DNA of 64,000 bases from Hyphomonas sp. Mor2 (GCF_001854405.1 NZ_CP017718.1:3534001-3598000); one strand, 5' to 3'; positions 50,641 through 60,640 are shown, counted from the first letter of the stretch. Notes: a model not told the origin generated them from the sequence alone. Program-made: numbers and translations.

Positions 50641-51111
50641 ATGGGGATGAAATGGGTTTTGACGATACCGTTCCTGGTTTTGGCCGCATGTGCCGATCCC
50701 CAGGCTGCGACGATCACCGCCGAGTCCGCGCAATCGATCTACTGGTCGGATGGCGATAGCGGTCGGATCGATGGCATGAAGTTTCGACTCGCCGATGTCG
50801 ATGCGCCGGAAACCGGTGGCGTCGGTGCCCGCGGCGGCGCCAAGTGCGAAGCCGAGCGTGAGATCGGGTTTGATGCCAAGGCGTTCATGGTTGAACTGAC
50901 CCGAGATGCGGAATTGGTGATCACCAGCAATTCAGGGCCTGACAGGTATGAGCGCGATGTGATCACTCTGTCGGCCAATGGCGTAGATGTCGGCCAGGCC
51001 GGGATTGAGGCCGGACATCTTGGCCCCTGGCCCCACAAGGGACGACGCGCGCTGACCAAGAAGCCGGACTGGTGCGGTATGCTGGGCGTGACGCCGGCCT
51101 CTACACAGTAG
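50641..51111 (+). CDS. Thermonuclease-like (SNase-fold) lipoprotein
   Basis: The 156-residue product begins with a lipoprotein signal (MKWVLTIPFLVLAACAD). The mature part resembles staphylococcal-nuclease-fold proteins: DGDSGRIDGMKFRLADVDAPETGG, then PDRYERDVITLSANGVDVGQAGIEAGHLGPW. Arg residues in RLADVDAPE and DRYERD match active-site positions. Four Cys residues are present in the whole chain. The start could also be the ATG at 50647. It probably cuts nucleic acid at the cell surface or has lost activity; not known. Confidence 0.7.
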   Translation: MGMKWVLTIPFLVLAACADPQAATITAESAQSIYWSDGDSGRIDGMKFRLADVDAPETGGVGARGGAKCEAEREIGFDAKAFMVELTRDAELVITSNSGPDRYERDVITLSANGVDVGQAGIEAGHLGPWPHKGRRALTKKPDWCGMLGVTPASTQ

Positions 51112-51158
51112 CCTAAACTCTGATTAGGGTGTCTACCAAACAGGAAGGGACCCTCACC

Positions 51159-51689
51159 ATGATGACGAAAAGTGTATGCGCCGCGATCGCAGCCGCGATG
51201 ATTTCAGCCGCCTGTGCCACCGCACAGGATGCACCAGCGGTGCCGCAAATCACTATGGGCAACGGCGAAGCGAACATGATTCAGATCGAGGGCCTGACCC
51301 GCGCTGAAGGTATCACGCACTTTTCCGAGATGCGGGTCGATGGCGACGACGTGTCGGCCTTCCGTGGAGACTCGGTGGCGCTGACCTTTCCCAAAGTGGT
51401 GATCGAAAAGCCGGGTTTCCTGGTGCTGCATCCGGTCATGGACGGGCGCCCCAATGGAGATGTTGTCTCCGGCTTCACGTATCTGGAAGCGGGGACGACG
51501 GAGAATGTCACCATCCGCCTCGATACGCCAGCAGATACGGGGCGCAACTTCCTGGTGATGATGCACACCGATGTCGATAATGATCGCGTGCTGGATTTTG
51601 TCTTTGTCGAAGACGGGATCAATGTCGAAGACACCGCCGTTTTCGAAGGCACGCACATGATTGCGCATATCTTCGCGGTGCCGGAATAG
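51159..51689 (+). CDS. Secreted DUF7282-like protein
   Basis: The 176-residue protein has a signal peptide (MMTKSVCAAIAAAMISAACATAQDA), with AAC as a possible lipobox. The mature domain looks like a DUF7282 beta-sandwich: FLVLHPVMDGRPNGDVVSGFTYLEAGTTENVTIRLD ... VMMHTDVDNDRVLDFV. Asp-rich DTDxDxxxD-like DVDNDRVLD could bind calcium. It has no known function. The next gene, a phosphodiesterase, converges. Two ATG codons in a row (51159, 51162) are possible starts. Confidence 0.65.
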   Translation: MMTKSVCAAIAAAMISAACATAQDAPAVPQITMGNGEANMIQIEGLTRAEGITHFSEMRVDGDDVSAFRGDSVALTFPKVVIEKPGFLVLHPVMDGRPNGDVVSGFTYLEAGTTENVTIRLDTPADTGRNFLVMMHTDVDNDRVLDFVFVEDGINVEDTAVFEGTHMIAHIFAVPE

Positions 51690-51698
51690 GCCGATGGC

Positions 51699-52580
51699 TT
51701 ACTCCGCCTGGTTCGCCAGTGCCGCATGGGCGCGATCCACATAATCCGTCATCACCCCATCAGCGCCTGCGTCCAGCAAAGCGGAAAGGTCTGCCGGATC
51801 ATTGATCGTCCAGTAGTGAACGCGAATACCGCGCGCCTTCGCGGCATCGATCAGGCGCGGGTGGGTCAGGTCGAGGCCGCCCGCTTGCATCGGGATTTGC
51901 AGGGCGACAGCTGGCGTTGCGATAAATCTTGAAACCCCGAGACGCGCGGCAATCACGAACCGTCGGCTTTCCTCGAACGACATGGAGGTCGCCACGTGCG
52001 GACAGTGCGCTCGAAATGTGGCCATCGCAGCGTCATGAAACGAGGCGACCAGGACGCGGGACTGCGCGTCTGCTCCCTGGATGGAGCGGCACACAGCCTG
52101 CGCAGCGTCGGGCGTGTCATTCTTGATTTCCATGATCCAGCGCGCATCGGGAAACGCCGCCAAGGCGGCGTCAAGGGTCGGGATCGTGATCCCGCGTCCC
52201 ACAAAGGTTTCGCCGTCAACACTCCAGGTCGCCCCGGCATCGGCGCCTGAGATTTCTGCCCAATCCTGCTCGGCAATTGGGCCTGACATATTGGTCGTCC
52301 GATCGAGTGTGTCATCGTGGCGAAGAATGATGACGCCGTCGCGAGTCTGCTGAAGATCCACCTCGAGCACATCCGTGCCCAAATCCAACGCCGTCTGCAG
52401 GGCGAGAATCGTGTTCGGCGGCGCGTGTCCCTGGCCACCGCCATGGGCGATAATCTCGGCGCGATTCTTCGGCGCGGCGTCAAAATATGCATGCGCGATC
52501 GGGGCAGGTGCAGGCCATAAGGTGACGGCCATCGTGACGAGGATCAAAGCGCCCAGGACAAACATCAAAGCGCGTTTCAT
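51699..52580 (-). CDS. Glycerophosphodiester phosphodiesterase (membrane-anchored or exported)
   Basis: The 293-residue protein has an N-terminal hydrophobic segment (about 5-26) and the GDPD TIM-barrel motifs AHGGGQGHAPPNT (usually HRG..G..PENT), EVDLQQTRDGVIILRHDDTLDRTT and YWTINDPADLSALLDAGADGVMTDY. The first HGG His and the metal ligands Glu and Asp in EVDLQ are in place. It hydrolyses glycerophosphodiesters to glycerol-3-phosphate and an alcohol. The usual Arg in HRG is Gly here, a deviation worth noting. It shares a bidirectional terminator with pckA. Confidence 0.85.
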   Translation of the reverse strand: MKRALMFVLGALILVTMAVTLWPAPAPIAHAYFDAAPKNRAEIIAHGGGQGHAPPNTILALQTALDLGTDVLEVDLQQTRDGVIILRHDDTLDRTTNMSGPIAEQDWAEISGADAGATWSVDGETFVGRGITIPTLDAALAAFPDARWIMEIKNDTPDAAQAVCRSIQGADAQSRVLVASFHDAAMATFRAHCPHVATSMSFEESRRFVIAARLGVSRFIATPAVALQIPMQAGGLDLTHPRLIDAAKARGIRVHYWTINDPADLSALLDAGADGVMTDYVDRAHAALANQAE

Positions 52581-52623
52581 TCACCCGTCCCCGCCACTGA
52601 TAACGGGTTTATTCTAGGCAAAG

Positions 52624-52654
52624 AAAAAGCCTCCCGCAATCGCGGGAGGCTTTT
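52624..52654. terminator. Bidirectional rho-independent terminator
   Basis: AAAAAGCCTCCCGC and GCGGGAGGCTTTT form a 10-plus base stem with a short AATC-type loop. The T run on the right and A run on the left allow use from either side. It ends pckA transcription (minus strand) 20 bases after the stop codon and lies upstream of the phosphodiesterase start. Confidence 0.9.
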
Positions 52655-52674
52655 GATCAGGGAGTTGAGCGCGT

Positions 52675-54267
52675 TTAAGCGTCGACTTTCAGCCGCGGTC
52701 CGGCGGCATTCACATCGGCGTCGACATGGGCCTCATAGACCTTGAAATTCTCGACAAACATCTTGGCGAGCTTTTCGGCTTGCGCGTCATAGGCCGCTGT
52801 ATCGTCCCAGGTGTCGCGCGGATTGAGGATCGTGCTGTCGACCCCTTCAAGCGCGCTCGGCACCATGAAGCCGAACGTTTCGTCTTCGCGGAACTCTGCT
52901 TGATTGAGCGAGCCATCCAGCGCCGCATTGAGCAGCGCGCGGGTCGCCTTGATCGGCATGCGGTGACCAACCCCATGGGCGCCGCCGGTCCAGCCGGTGG
53001 AGACCAGCCAGCAATTGACATCATACTTGTCGATCAGCTCGCCGAGCAGTTTGCCATATTCGCTTGGATGGCGTGGCATGAACGGGCCGCCAAAACAGGT
53101 CGAGAAGGTCGCCGTCGGCTCGGTGACGCCTTTTTCTGTGCCGGCGACCTTCGCGGTGTAGCCGGACAGGAAGTGATACATGGCCTGAGCCGGGGTCAGC
53201 TTCGCAATCGGTGGCATCACGCCAAACGCATCACAGGTCAGCATGATCAGGTTCTTGGGCTGGCCGCAGCGACCGCTCAGAGACGCATTCTCGATCGCCG
53301 AGATCGGATAGGCGCCGCGTGAATTCTCCGCCAGCGTATTGTCATAGAAATCAAGCTCGCGGGTCTCAGGGTCCATGACCACATTCTCGAGCACTGTGCC
53401 CCACATGCTGGTGGTGGCATAGATTTCCGGCTCTGCCTCAGGCGAAAGATTGATCATCTTGGCGTAGCAACCGCCTTCGAAGTTGAACAAGCCGTTCTCT
53501 GACCAGCCATGCTCATCATCGCCGATCAGGGTCCGGCTGGCATCGGCAGAAAGCGTGGTCTTGCCGGTACCGGAAAGGCCGAAGAAGATTGCGGCATCAT
53601 CATTACCGCCATCATTGACCGAGCAATGCATCGGCATCACGCCTTTGGTCGGCAGGATATAATTGAGAATGGTGAAGACGGACTTTTTGGTCTCGCCCGC
53701 ATAGGATGTGCCACCGATCAGAACCAGTTTCTTGGCGAAATTCACGGCGATCACCGTGTCCGAAACCGTGCCATGCTTGGCGGGATCCGCGCGGAAGCTC
53801 GGGCTGTTGATGATCGTGAATTCGTGCGCGAAGCCTTCATACTCGTCGGCTGTTGGAATGCGCAGAAGGTGGCGAATGAAAAGAGAGTGCCAGGCAAACT
53901 CGTTGACAATGCGAACCGGTGCCCGGTGATCAAGATCAGCGCCGCCAAACAGTTGCTGGGTGTACAGTGTCTTGCCGTTCAGATGCGCCCGGAAGTCTTC
54001 CCACAGGGCATCGAAATGAGCCGGTGTCATCGAGGCATTATTGTCCCACCATACTGAATCTTCAGTGGTTTCGTCGCGAACGGTGAACTTGTCTTTCGCC
54101 GATCGTCCCGTGTGTTTGCCGGTTTTGACCAGCAAGGCGCCGCCTTTTGCAATCTCGGCTTCGCCACTGCGAACAGCCTGCTCGTAAAGGCGCTCCTCGT
54201 TCCAGTTCTGGCGAACTTCCCCAGCCTCGATTCCGAGATCTGCCAACTCTACATTCTGATGAGACAC
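52675..54267 (-). CDS. pckA: Phosphoenolpyruvate carboxykinase (ATP)
   Basis: The GTG at 54267, preceded by AGGGGAAA, gives 530 residues, the normal length; the frame upstream of it lacks family sequence. It has the kinase-1a loop [29 protein letters not shown], the PEPCK signature and [19 protein letters not shown]. The enzyme converts oxaloacetate and ATP to phosphoenolpyruvate, ADP and CO2 and opens gluconeogenesis. In other alphaproteobacteria pckA is beside the chvI/chvG two-component genes; here it is not, being followed by mnmC. Confidence 0.96.
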   Translation of the reverse strand: MSHQNVELADLGIEAGEVRQNWNEERLYEQAVRSGEAEIAKGGALLVKTGKHTGRSAKDKFTVRDETTEDSVWWDNNASMTPAHFDALWEDFRAHLNGKTLYTQQLFGGADLDHRAPVRIVNEFAWHSLFIRHLLRIPTADEYEGFAHEFTIINSPSFRADPAKHGTVSDTVIAVNFAKKLVLIGGTSYAGETKKSVFTILNYILPTKGVMPMHCSVNDGGNDDAAIFFGLSGTGKTTLSADASRTLIGDDEHGWSENGLFNFEGGCYAKMINLSPEAEPEIYATTSMWGTVLENVVMDPETRELDFYDNTLAENSRGAYPISAIENASLSGRCGQPKNLIMLTCDAFGVMPPIAKLTPAQAMYHFLSGYTAKVAGTEKGVTEPTATFSTCFGGPFMPRHPSEYGKLLGELIDKYDVNCWLVSTGWTGGAHGVGHRMPIKATRALLNAALDGSLNQAEFREDETFGFMVPSALEGVDSTILNPRDTWDDTAAYDAQAEKLAKMFVENFKVYEAHVDADVNAAGPRLKVDA

Positions 54268-54509
54268 GTCAATTTTTCCCCTGACTAAAGTCGCACTTTG
54301 GTTCAGGCGATTGGTGCAAGTTCTGCGTTGCCTGCCTGAAGGTGGCGATAGAACTGCAAGCCTTCGGCCAACACCACCCCTGTCTGCAGGGTAAACGCTG
54401 TCAAAACTGATAGTCAGCGCTGTCAAACGCCAGCATGCGCGTTACGCGGGCAAAAATTGTCCGAATCCGAACATTTTTACCCTCGAAACGCTCCAAAAAG
54501 CGATTGAGA

Positions 54510-56336
54510 TTACAACAAATTGCGTTTGAGTTTTCTCAAAATTTGCCGATTCGGGACAGTTGCCCGAAGAGATTCGCGTCGCGCCGGGATCGGATCAGAG
54601 ACGATCTGCGCGGTCAGAATGTCCGCCGCCCAGGGCGCCCATGTGAAGCCGCGAGAGCCATAGCCCCCGGCGAGAAAAACACCATCCACTGAATACGCGT
54701 TCGGGTCGATCTCCCAGCCTTGACGCTCCAGGCGCGCGCGATCAGCGATCAAGGCCTCGGCGTCTGGCAAAGCGCCAATGAGCGGCAATCGATCGGCCGT
54801 CGTCGCTCGGATGCCAGCTCGTGAGTTCACCTTCGCCTTCAGGGCTTCGTTTCGCCAATATGGGGCCAATGCGTCCAGAGCTTGGGTGTTTTCACTGCGT
54901 GCGGTGTTGCTGATGTCTGCCGCCCCGCCTTGATGATCTGCGAAGGTTGCGCCCCACAGGCGGCGTGTGCCGGACGCCAGGGCATAGTGCCCGGCCGCCA
55001 GAGCGCTGGGCGGCGCTTCAACTGCGCTCTCATACCACTCGACCTGTCCAAGCCGGCCGGTGAGATCGAGCGACCCGGTCAGAGCCGACATTTGCCACCC
55101 TGCGGCGAGAATAATTGCATCGAATGAGTCCCCGTTTACCGAGCGCGTAGAGACGTCGACCTGGGCGGTCTCCCCCCACGCCACATCGACGCCGTTCAGA
55201 AGTGCGGGCAGTAGCTCGGCGGGTCGCAGGATCACAGACGTTTTGTGCAACAGTCCGCCATCGCGAATGGCTTCGAGCTGCTCCAGCCCCAAAGGGGGAT
55301 CGGCGAGCAGTTTTCGGAATCGTTCGGCTTCCGAGTCGTCTCGCGGATAATGGTGAGTCTCGACCCTCTGAACGCCGGGTTTGTCCCGGTAGAAGGCCTG
55401 TGCACTCAGATAGGCATCGATCAGCAGGCGTGCCTGAGCGGTATCGCCTGCATCAAGGCGCGGCATGACCAGGGCGAGCGGATTGCCGCTGGTGCCGCGG
55501 GCCGGGCCGTCTGTCAGGTCGAAGACAGTCACATCTGCCCCGCGCTCGATCAGTCGGCGCGCCAGGCAGGCGCCGGAAATACCGGCGCCGACAATGGCGA
55601 CTCGCGGCGGGCCCTGCGCAGCCAGGCGATTTGAGGCCTTTGCAAACGTCGCTTCGAGCCGCTCGCGCTTGCGTCCATGACCGGGCCGCTTTTCGACTTC
55701 GAACCCAGCTTGGCTCAGCCCGCGGCGCACGGCCCCGGCGACGGTGAAAGTGGCGACCCGCGCCCCCGGCCACGAGCGTTGCGCCAGTTGCGGCCAGAGG
55801 GTTTCCGACCACATGGCATCATTCTTGGCCGGGCTGAAGCCATCGAGAAACCAGGCATCCGCCTTGAACTGCGATTGTGGCAGCGTGTCTTCGATCAGGC
55901 CCGTATGGAGCGTCAGAGACACGCGCTCCACCGGCCAGGTGATGTGCTGCACGCTTTTGGCTCGCACCGGCCAGCGCGCGCAGAGCTGGTCCGCAAGATC
56001 TTTCAGTTCCGGCCAGGGTCTGAGCGCACGCTCCACGTCTTCGCGATCCAGCGGAAAGCCTTCAAAGCTGACAAAGCTGAGCCAACCTTCAGCGGGACGA
56101 TGATCGCGCCACATCTGCCAGGTGGCCAGAAAATTGAGGCCGGTCCCGAAGCCCAATTCGGCGATGGTAAAAGAGGCGGCGGCCTGCCAGGCCTCAGGCA
56201 ATCCGCATCCCTGCAGGAACACAGCGCGGCTTTCCGCAAGACCATCCTCAATCGAATAATAGACATCGCCGACCCGCTCATCGACGGGCGTGCCATCTGG
56301 TTTCCAGGTCAGATCAGGGCGCGGCGGTAGTCTCAT
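54510..56336 (-). CDS. mnmC: Bifunctional tRNA mnm5s2U34 modification enzyme MnmC
   Basis: The 608-residue protein has the two MnmC domains. The N-terminal methyltransferase (about 1-235) shows FTIAELGFGTGLNFLATWQMW and DAWFLDGFSPAKNDAMWSETL. The C-terminal FAD-dependent oxidase (about 245-600) starts VAIVGAGISGACLARRLIERG and ends SVDGVFLAGGYGSRGFTWAPWAADIL. Together they complete 5-methylaminomethyl-2-thiouridine at the tRNA wobble position. Both halves look intact, although N-terminal MnmC2 and MnmC1 are separate genes in some alphaproteobacteria. It is transcribed in the same direction as pckA, 243 bases upstream of it. Confidence 0.93.
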   Translation of the reverse strand: MRLPPRPDLTWKPDGTPVDERVGDVYYSIEDGLAESRAVFLQGCGLPEAWQAAASFTIAELGFGTGLNFLATWQMWRDHRPAEGWLSFVSFEGFPLDREDVERALRPWPELKDLADQLCARWPVRAKSVQHITWPVERVSLTLHTGLIEDTLPQSQFKADAWFLDGFSPAKNDAMWSETLWPQLAQRSWPGARVATFTVAGAVRRGLSQAGFEVEKRPGHGRKRERLEATFAKASNRLAAQGPPRVAIVGAGISGACLARRLIERGADVTVFDLTDGPARGTSGNPLALVMPRLDAGDTAQARLLIDAYLSAQAFYRDKPGVQRVETHHYPRDDSEAERFRKLLADPPLGLEQLEAIRDGGLLHKTSVILRPAELLPALLNGVDVAWGETAQVDVSTRSVNGDSFDAIILAAGWQMSALTGSLDLTGRLGQVEWYESAVEAPPSALAAGHYALASGTRRLWGATFADHQGGAADISNTARSENTQALDALAPYWRNEALKAKVNSRAGIRATTADRLPLIGALPDAEALIADRARLERQGWEIDPNAYSVDGVFLAGGYGSRGFTWAPWAADILTAQIVSDPIPARRESLRATVPNRQILRKLKRNLL

Positions 56337-56378
56337 TGCGCCGCCTTAGCCGGTTCCGCCTGCGGTCGCCAGACGTGT

Positions 56379-57437
56379 TTATACCCGCGCTTTCAATCGC
56401 TCTTCCCGGAGAGCGGCGAGTTGCTTGCTCAAACGCGCCTCAAAGTATCGGTCGCAGCCCAGGCAGAGATTGGCCATTTCCCGCCCTTTGCCATCCTTGG
56501 CGACGGAGAGGTTTTTGAATTCCGCGCGCGTGATGCCATCATGCTCTCCCATGCGCTCTGGATCACCCTCGTTCAACGCCCGGATCGCGGGCAGGGCGGC
56601 GACTGAATCCAGAATGTCCTCCAACCGCTCTTCTGTGAGCGAACCGAGCGGGGCCTTGGTCTTCAGGCAACACGGATAGATCGACCCATCCGGCTCGATC
56701 GCGACTTCAGACCCCGCTTCACCAATCTTCAGGAAGTTTCTGGCTCCCGACCAACGCGCGCAGAAATTCACATCATAACCGGCATTCGAGAGCCCGTTTG
56801 CCCAGGCGCGCCCGCGGGGCCAGAGCTCGCCGATCCAGAGGTCCTCCTGGGCTCCGAAGAACAGGAAGGTCGGCTCCCCGGGCTTGGGTTGATGCGACAG
56901 GTCCGGAGCTTTCAGGCGCGCGCTCTTTTCCCCGCCCAGCGAAACCTCGCGGACAGACCGAGACGCCATGAGCGCACGGATATCATCCATGAACTTGAAC
57001 TTTTTCTCGCCCTGCATGCCGACATGATAATCATCGATCGAAGCGATCGCGATGGATTCCACGCCGCGCGCCAGGCACTCGTCGAGGATCTGCTCCGTCA
57101 ACACGTCGCCGGTCGTCTGGATCGAGATTTTGGGGGCCTTGTTCCCCCATCGTGCCCGTATGGCGTCGAGTGCCGGATAGAACAGCTCCTCGCGGACACC
57201 ATCGATCAGCAGCTCGCCTCCGGCCATGACCAGCAGGGTGCGCTCGCGCTGCCCGGTCTCGGTATTCAGCCAGGTCATGTCATCGGGCAAATGCTCAATG
57301 ACCTTCTGATAAGCCGTTTGGCCTTCCGCCACGACTTCGCTCAGGGCGTCGCGGACATACGGTCGGAACCGGTCGTCATAACAGTGCTTGCACTTGCGGT
57401 GGCAGGCCCAGGTCAGGACCCAGTAAATGGCTTGCAT
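56379..57437 (-). CDS. Radical SAM protein with SPASM-like C-terminus
   Basis: The ATG at 57437 (AGGAGAGCC upstream) gives 352 residues. The [4Fe-4S] motif is CHRKCKHC, Cys12, Cys16 and Cys19, right at the N-terminus. GGELLIDG and SIQTTGDVLTEQILDE fit the SAM barrel. The C-terminal part has extra Cys in YPCCLKTKAPLGSL and NLCLGCDRYFE, which may bind further clusters as in SPASM/twitch proteins. Substrate unknown; no precursor peptide gene is visible next to it. The adjacent glycosyltransferase gene, 76 bases upstream, is on the same strand, so a joint pathway is possible. Confidence 0.8.
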   Translation of the reverse strand: MQAIYWVLTWACHRKCKHCYDDRFRPYVRDALSEVVAEGQTAYQKVIEHLPDDMTWLNTETGQRERTLLVMAGGELLIDGVREELFYPALDAIRARWGNKAPKISIQTTGDVLTEQILDECLARGVESIAIASIDDYHVGMQGEKKFKFMDDIRALMASRSVREVSLGGEKSARLKAPDLSHQPKPGEPTFLFFGAQEDLWIGELWPRGRAWANGLSNAGYDVNFCARWSGARNFLKIGEAGSEVAIEPDGSIYPCCLKTKAPLGSLTEERLEDILDSVAALPAIRALNEGDPERMGEHDGITRAEFKNLSVAKDGKGREMANLCLGCDRYFEARLSKQLAALREERLKARV

Positions 57438-57512
57438 CAGGCTCTCCTGATCGTTGTGGTTACGCCGTCCACGGACGAAGTCGAGAGGCCTCACGGACTT
57501 GTTAGATTTGCC

Positions 57513-58646
57513 TCAGAGCCGTCCGGCAATTCGCAACAGGTGGTCTTCGAGCTTGCGGCTCTGCTTTTGCAAGTTGAACTGATCCAGCGCAAGCGCGCGG
57601 CCCGCCTCGCCCATGGTGGTGGTTTTGCCCGGATCCCGCAGCATTTTTCTCAGGTTCTCGGCCAGTGTCTCCGCGTCGCCTTCGTCACAGAGATAACCGG
57701 TTTCGCCATCGCGAACACACTCGGCAATGCCCGAGTGCCGCGTCGCTGCGAGCGCGCAGCCGGATAACATGGCTTCGATGCAAACCAGCGGCAGGCCTTC
57801 GGCATCACCGGACGGCGCGCGTTTCGAGGGGACGCAAGCAATCTTCGCAGCCGCCCAGTGCTTGGGCATGTCATCGGCGGGCACCCAGCCGGCAAGCTCG
57901 ACTTTGACGCCGGACGCCTGCAACTTGTCGTGCAGGCTTTGTTCGAACGCGTCGCGATCGCCTTCCGGCTTGTTGCCGCACAGGCGCACCGTCCAGCCGT
58001 CCAGTTCCGGCCCGAGTCGCGTCAGCGCATCAATCAGTGTGTCGATGCCTTTCTTCGGCGACCAGCGGCCCGCAAAGACCAGCAGATTTTCCTTCTCGCC
58101 GGGCTGAAACTTGTCTGGATCAGCGGTGTTGTGGTGCACGATCATTTTCTCATCCGGCGCGCCCTTGGACAGCAGCTCGCGGCGGATGAAGTCTGAACAT
58201 GGCAAGATGAGATCCGCTTCGTCCCAGAGTTTCTGACGGCGGCGATTATAGACGCGGAAGGCGGAATCCTTGGTGTTGGAGGTCTTGGTCGCATCCCCGC
58301 CATAATAGGTCACGGCCAGCGGCAATCCGAGTTTGCGAGCCAGCGGCAGCGCGTATGTTCCGGATTTGCCGAAACTCGCATGTATGGCGATCGGGTTGAG
58401 GTCCTTCAGCGTCTGCTCAAGCGTGGATGACATCCACCCGAATTGCTTGAAGCCCGACACGCCGCCCGCGCCATGCAGACCGGAGAGGTCGATGGCCTCG
58501 GCACCTTCAGGCACCGGGCCATTGATCGTGTGACCGATATAGATGGGCCGCAACCGGCTGAAGGCGGAGTATCCGCGCGGAATGAAGCTTTCCGACGGCG
58601 TGAACATCTTGTCGCAATAAGCGAGGATATTTTGCGGCTCAGTCAT
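57513..58646 (-). CDS. Glycosyltransferase family 4 protein
   Basis: The 377-residue protein has the GT-B/GT4 pattern: an N-terminal Rossmann domain with LAVTYYGGDATKTSN, and a C-terminal half with VFAGRWSPKKGIDTLIDAL, WVPADDMPKHWAAAKIACVPS and GLPLVCIEAMLSGCALAATRHSGIAE, the EX7E donor site (Glu in CIEAM and GIAE). It transfers a sugar from a nucleotide donor, probably to a lipid-linked or surface glycan. It may be co-transcribed with the radical SAM gene downstream. Confidence 0.87.
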   Translation of the reverse strand: MTEPQNILAYCDKMFTPSESFIPRGYSAFSRLRPIYIGHTINGPVPEGAEAIDLSGLHGAGGVSGFKQFGWMSSTLEQTLKDLNPIAIHASFGKSGTYALPLARKLGLPLAVTYYGGDATKTSNTKDSAFRVYNRRRQKLWDEADLILPCSDFIRRELLSKGAPDEKMIVHHNTADPDKFQPGEKENLLVFAGRWSPKKGIDTLIDALTRLGPELDGWTVRLCGNKPEGDRDAFEQSLHDKLQASGVKVELAGWVPADDMPKHWAAAKIACVPSKRAPSGDAEGLPLVCIEAMLSGCALAATRHSGIAECVRDGETGYLCDEGDAETLAENLRKMLRDPGKTTTMGEAGRALALDQFNLQKQSRKLEDHLLRIAGRL

Positions 58647-58706
58647 TTGCGCGGCATAGCCAGATGGGGACGACAGAGCAAGCGGTGGCCTGCCGTTCAG
58701 ACAGGC

Positions 58707-59489
58707 CTAGCGCGGCGCCATCCGGATCGCGCCATCGAGCCGGATCGTCTGTCCATTGAAATAGCCATTTTGTGCCAGTTCCAGCGCCAACGACCCGAAC
58801 TCTTCTGGTTTGCCCAGGCGCTTCGGAAATGGCACCGACGCCGCGAGGCTATCGAGCACTGGCTGCGGTGCGCCCAGCATAAGCGGTGTCGCGAAGATAC
58901 CGGGCATGATCGAATTGACCCGAATTCCGATATTCATGAGATCGCGCGCCATGGGCAGGACGAGGCCATTCACGCCGGCCTTGGCCGAGCCATAAACGAT
59001 CTGTCCGATCTGAGCATCCTGCGCGGCCACGGAAGCGGTCAGCGTGATCACCCCGCGTTCGCCATCTTCAAGCGGTTCGAGGTCTGCCATACCGAGCGCG
59101 GCATGCGAGGCGATGCGGTAGGAGGCGACCAGAACGCCTTTGATTCCCCATTCATAATCCTCGGTCGAGAGGCGTTTATAGCCGCCACTTTCCTTGTCGA
59201 AGGCCAGCGTCTTGCCGCGTCTGGAGGCCATCGCGCAGTGCACGCAAACCCGCTCTTGTCCGTGCGCCGCGCGCGCGGCTTCGAATCCGGCGACGACCGA
59301 GTCTTCATCCAGAATATCAACGTGACAGAAGAGGCCGCCAATTGCTTCAGCCACGGCCTTTCCGGCCTCGTCATTGATGTCGAAAATGGTGACCGGTGCG
59401 CCAGCGGCCGCAAAGGCCCCTGCTGTCGCCTTGCCCAAACCGGATGCGCCGCCCGTGACGATGACGGGTGTGTCTTTGGATACGATCAT
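58707..59489 (-). CDS. Short-chain dehydrogenase (3-hydroxyacyl-CoA dehydrogenase type II-like)
   Basis: The 260-residue SDR has TGGASGLGKATAGAF for NAD binding, VHCAMASRRGKTL, Ser in ITLTASVAA, Tyr/Lys in IVYGSAKAG and RVNSIMPGIFATPLM. The pattern recalls HSD17B10-type 3-hydroxyacyl-CoA dehydrogenases of beta-oxidation. Alternatively it could act on another alcohol. It ends 60 bases before the glycosyltransferase start on the same strand; galE is upstream after a 90-base gap. Confidence 0.85.
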   Translation of the reverse strand: MIVSKDTPVIVTGGASGLGKATAGAFAAAGAPVTIFDINDEAGKAVAEAIGGLFCHVDILDEDSVVAGFEAARAAHGQERVCVHCAMASRRGKTLAFDKESGGYKRLSTEDYEWGIKGVLVASYRIASHAALGMADLEPLEDGERGVITLTASVAAQDAQIGQIVYGSAKAGVNGLVLPMARDLMNIGIRVNSIMPGIFATPLMLGAPQPVLDSLAASVPFPKRLGKPEEFGSLALELAQNGYFNGQTIRLDGAIRMAPR

Positions 59490-59578
59490 GATGCCTCCCT
59501 GCGCGCCTGCGCCGCTTTTGTCTTTTGCAGATCAAGCGACAGCTCTGTTGAGGCGTCAAGGCGGACGTCGTGGAAGGT

Positions 59579-60559
59579 CTACGTCCGGGCTTCGCGCTGG
59601 AACCAGTCCCAGGCCGTGGTCAGGATTGTGTCCAGGTCGGAAATCTTCGGTTCCCATCCGAGCAGGGCTTTGGCCTTGTCGGCGCTGGCCACGAGACTTG
59701 GCGGATCCCCGGGGCGGCGATCGGCGATGACGCGCGGCACCTCTTTGCCGGCCACTCGTGACACGGCGTCGGCGAGTTCCATCACGCTGGCACCGCGCCC
59801 AGTGCCGAGGTTGAAGATCTCGCTCGGCTTACCGTCTGAGAGATAAGCCAATGCGCGGGCATGCGCATCAGCGAGATCGCTGACATGAACATAGTCGCGG
59901 ACGCATGTGCCATCCGGCGTGTCATAATCGCCGCCGAGAATATTGAACGTGAATGTGCCGTCCATCGCGCCGCGAATGGCGAGTGGGATGACGTGCGGCT
60001 CTGGATCATGGCGTTCGCCGGTCTCGCCGTCCGGATCGCAACCGGCGGCGTTGAAGTATCGCAGGATGATCGAGCGCATCTTGTGGGCCGCGCCATAATT
60101 GCGGATCAACTGTTCGCACACCCGCTTGGTCTCGCCATAAGGATTGATCGGACGTTGCGGCGTCTCTTCGGTGATCAGGTCATTGCTGATGCCATAGGTC
60201 GCGCAGGAGGACGAAAACACCATTTGCTCAACCTTGGCCGAGACCATCGCGTCGAGCAGGTTCATCGTCCCGCCAACATTATTGCGATAATACATGGCCG
60301 GTTCCGACATGGATTCAGCGACATAAGCATAAGCGGCAAAGTGAGCGACCGCGTCCGGTCGTACGCGTTGCAAGGACTCGGTCAGATGCGCCTGATCAAG
60401 AATATCGCCTTCAATCAGGTCGCCCCACTTGACCAGGTCGCGATGGCCACGGGAGAGATTGTCATAGGTGACGACCGTCCAACCGGCTTGCGCGAATGCC
60501 TTGGCGCAATGGCTGCCGACATAACCGGCGCCGCCAGTGACAAACACGGTTCTCGCCAT
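59579..60559 (-). CDS. galE: UDP-glucose 4-epimerase
   Basis: The 326-residue protein is a GalE: FVTGGAGYVGSHCAKAF for NAD binding, SSSCATYGI and YGETKRVCEQL with catalytic Ser/Tyr/Lys, ILRYFNAAGCDPDGETGERHDPEPHVIP and VRDYVHVSDLADAH. It interconverts UDP-glucose and UDP-galactose for surface sugars. The nearby glycosyltransferase is consistent with such a role. The N-terminus begins directly with the fold, so the start is secure. Confidence 0.93.
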   Translation of the reverse strand: MARTVFVTGGAGYVGSHCAKAFAQAGWTVVTYDNLSRGHRDLVKWGDLIEGDILDQAHLTESLQRVRPDAVAHFAAYAYVAESMSEPAMYYRNNVGGTMNLLDAMVSAKVEQMVFSSSCATYGISNDLITEETPQRPINPYGETKRVCEQLIRNYGAAHKMRSIILRYFNAAGCDPDGETGERHDPEPHVIPLAIRGAMDGTFTFNILGGDYDTPDGTCVRDYVHVSDLADAHARALAYLSDGKPSEIFNLGTGRGASVMELADAVSRVAGKEVPRVIADRRPGDPPSLVASADKAKALLGWEPKISDLDTILTTAWDWFQREART

Positions 60560-60640
60560 CGATCATCGCTCCCTGTGCCCAGTTGAGCCATTGCGTAGCG
60601 ATCCGGCTATGACGGGTCAAACTCGAGAGGCAGTGTTGGC

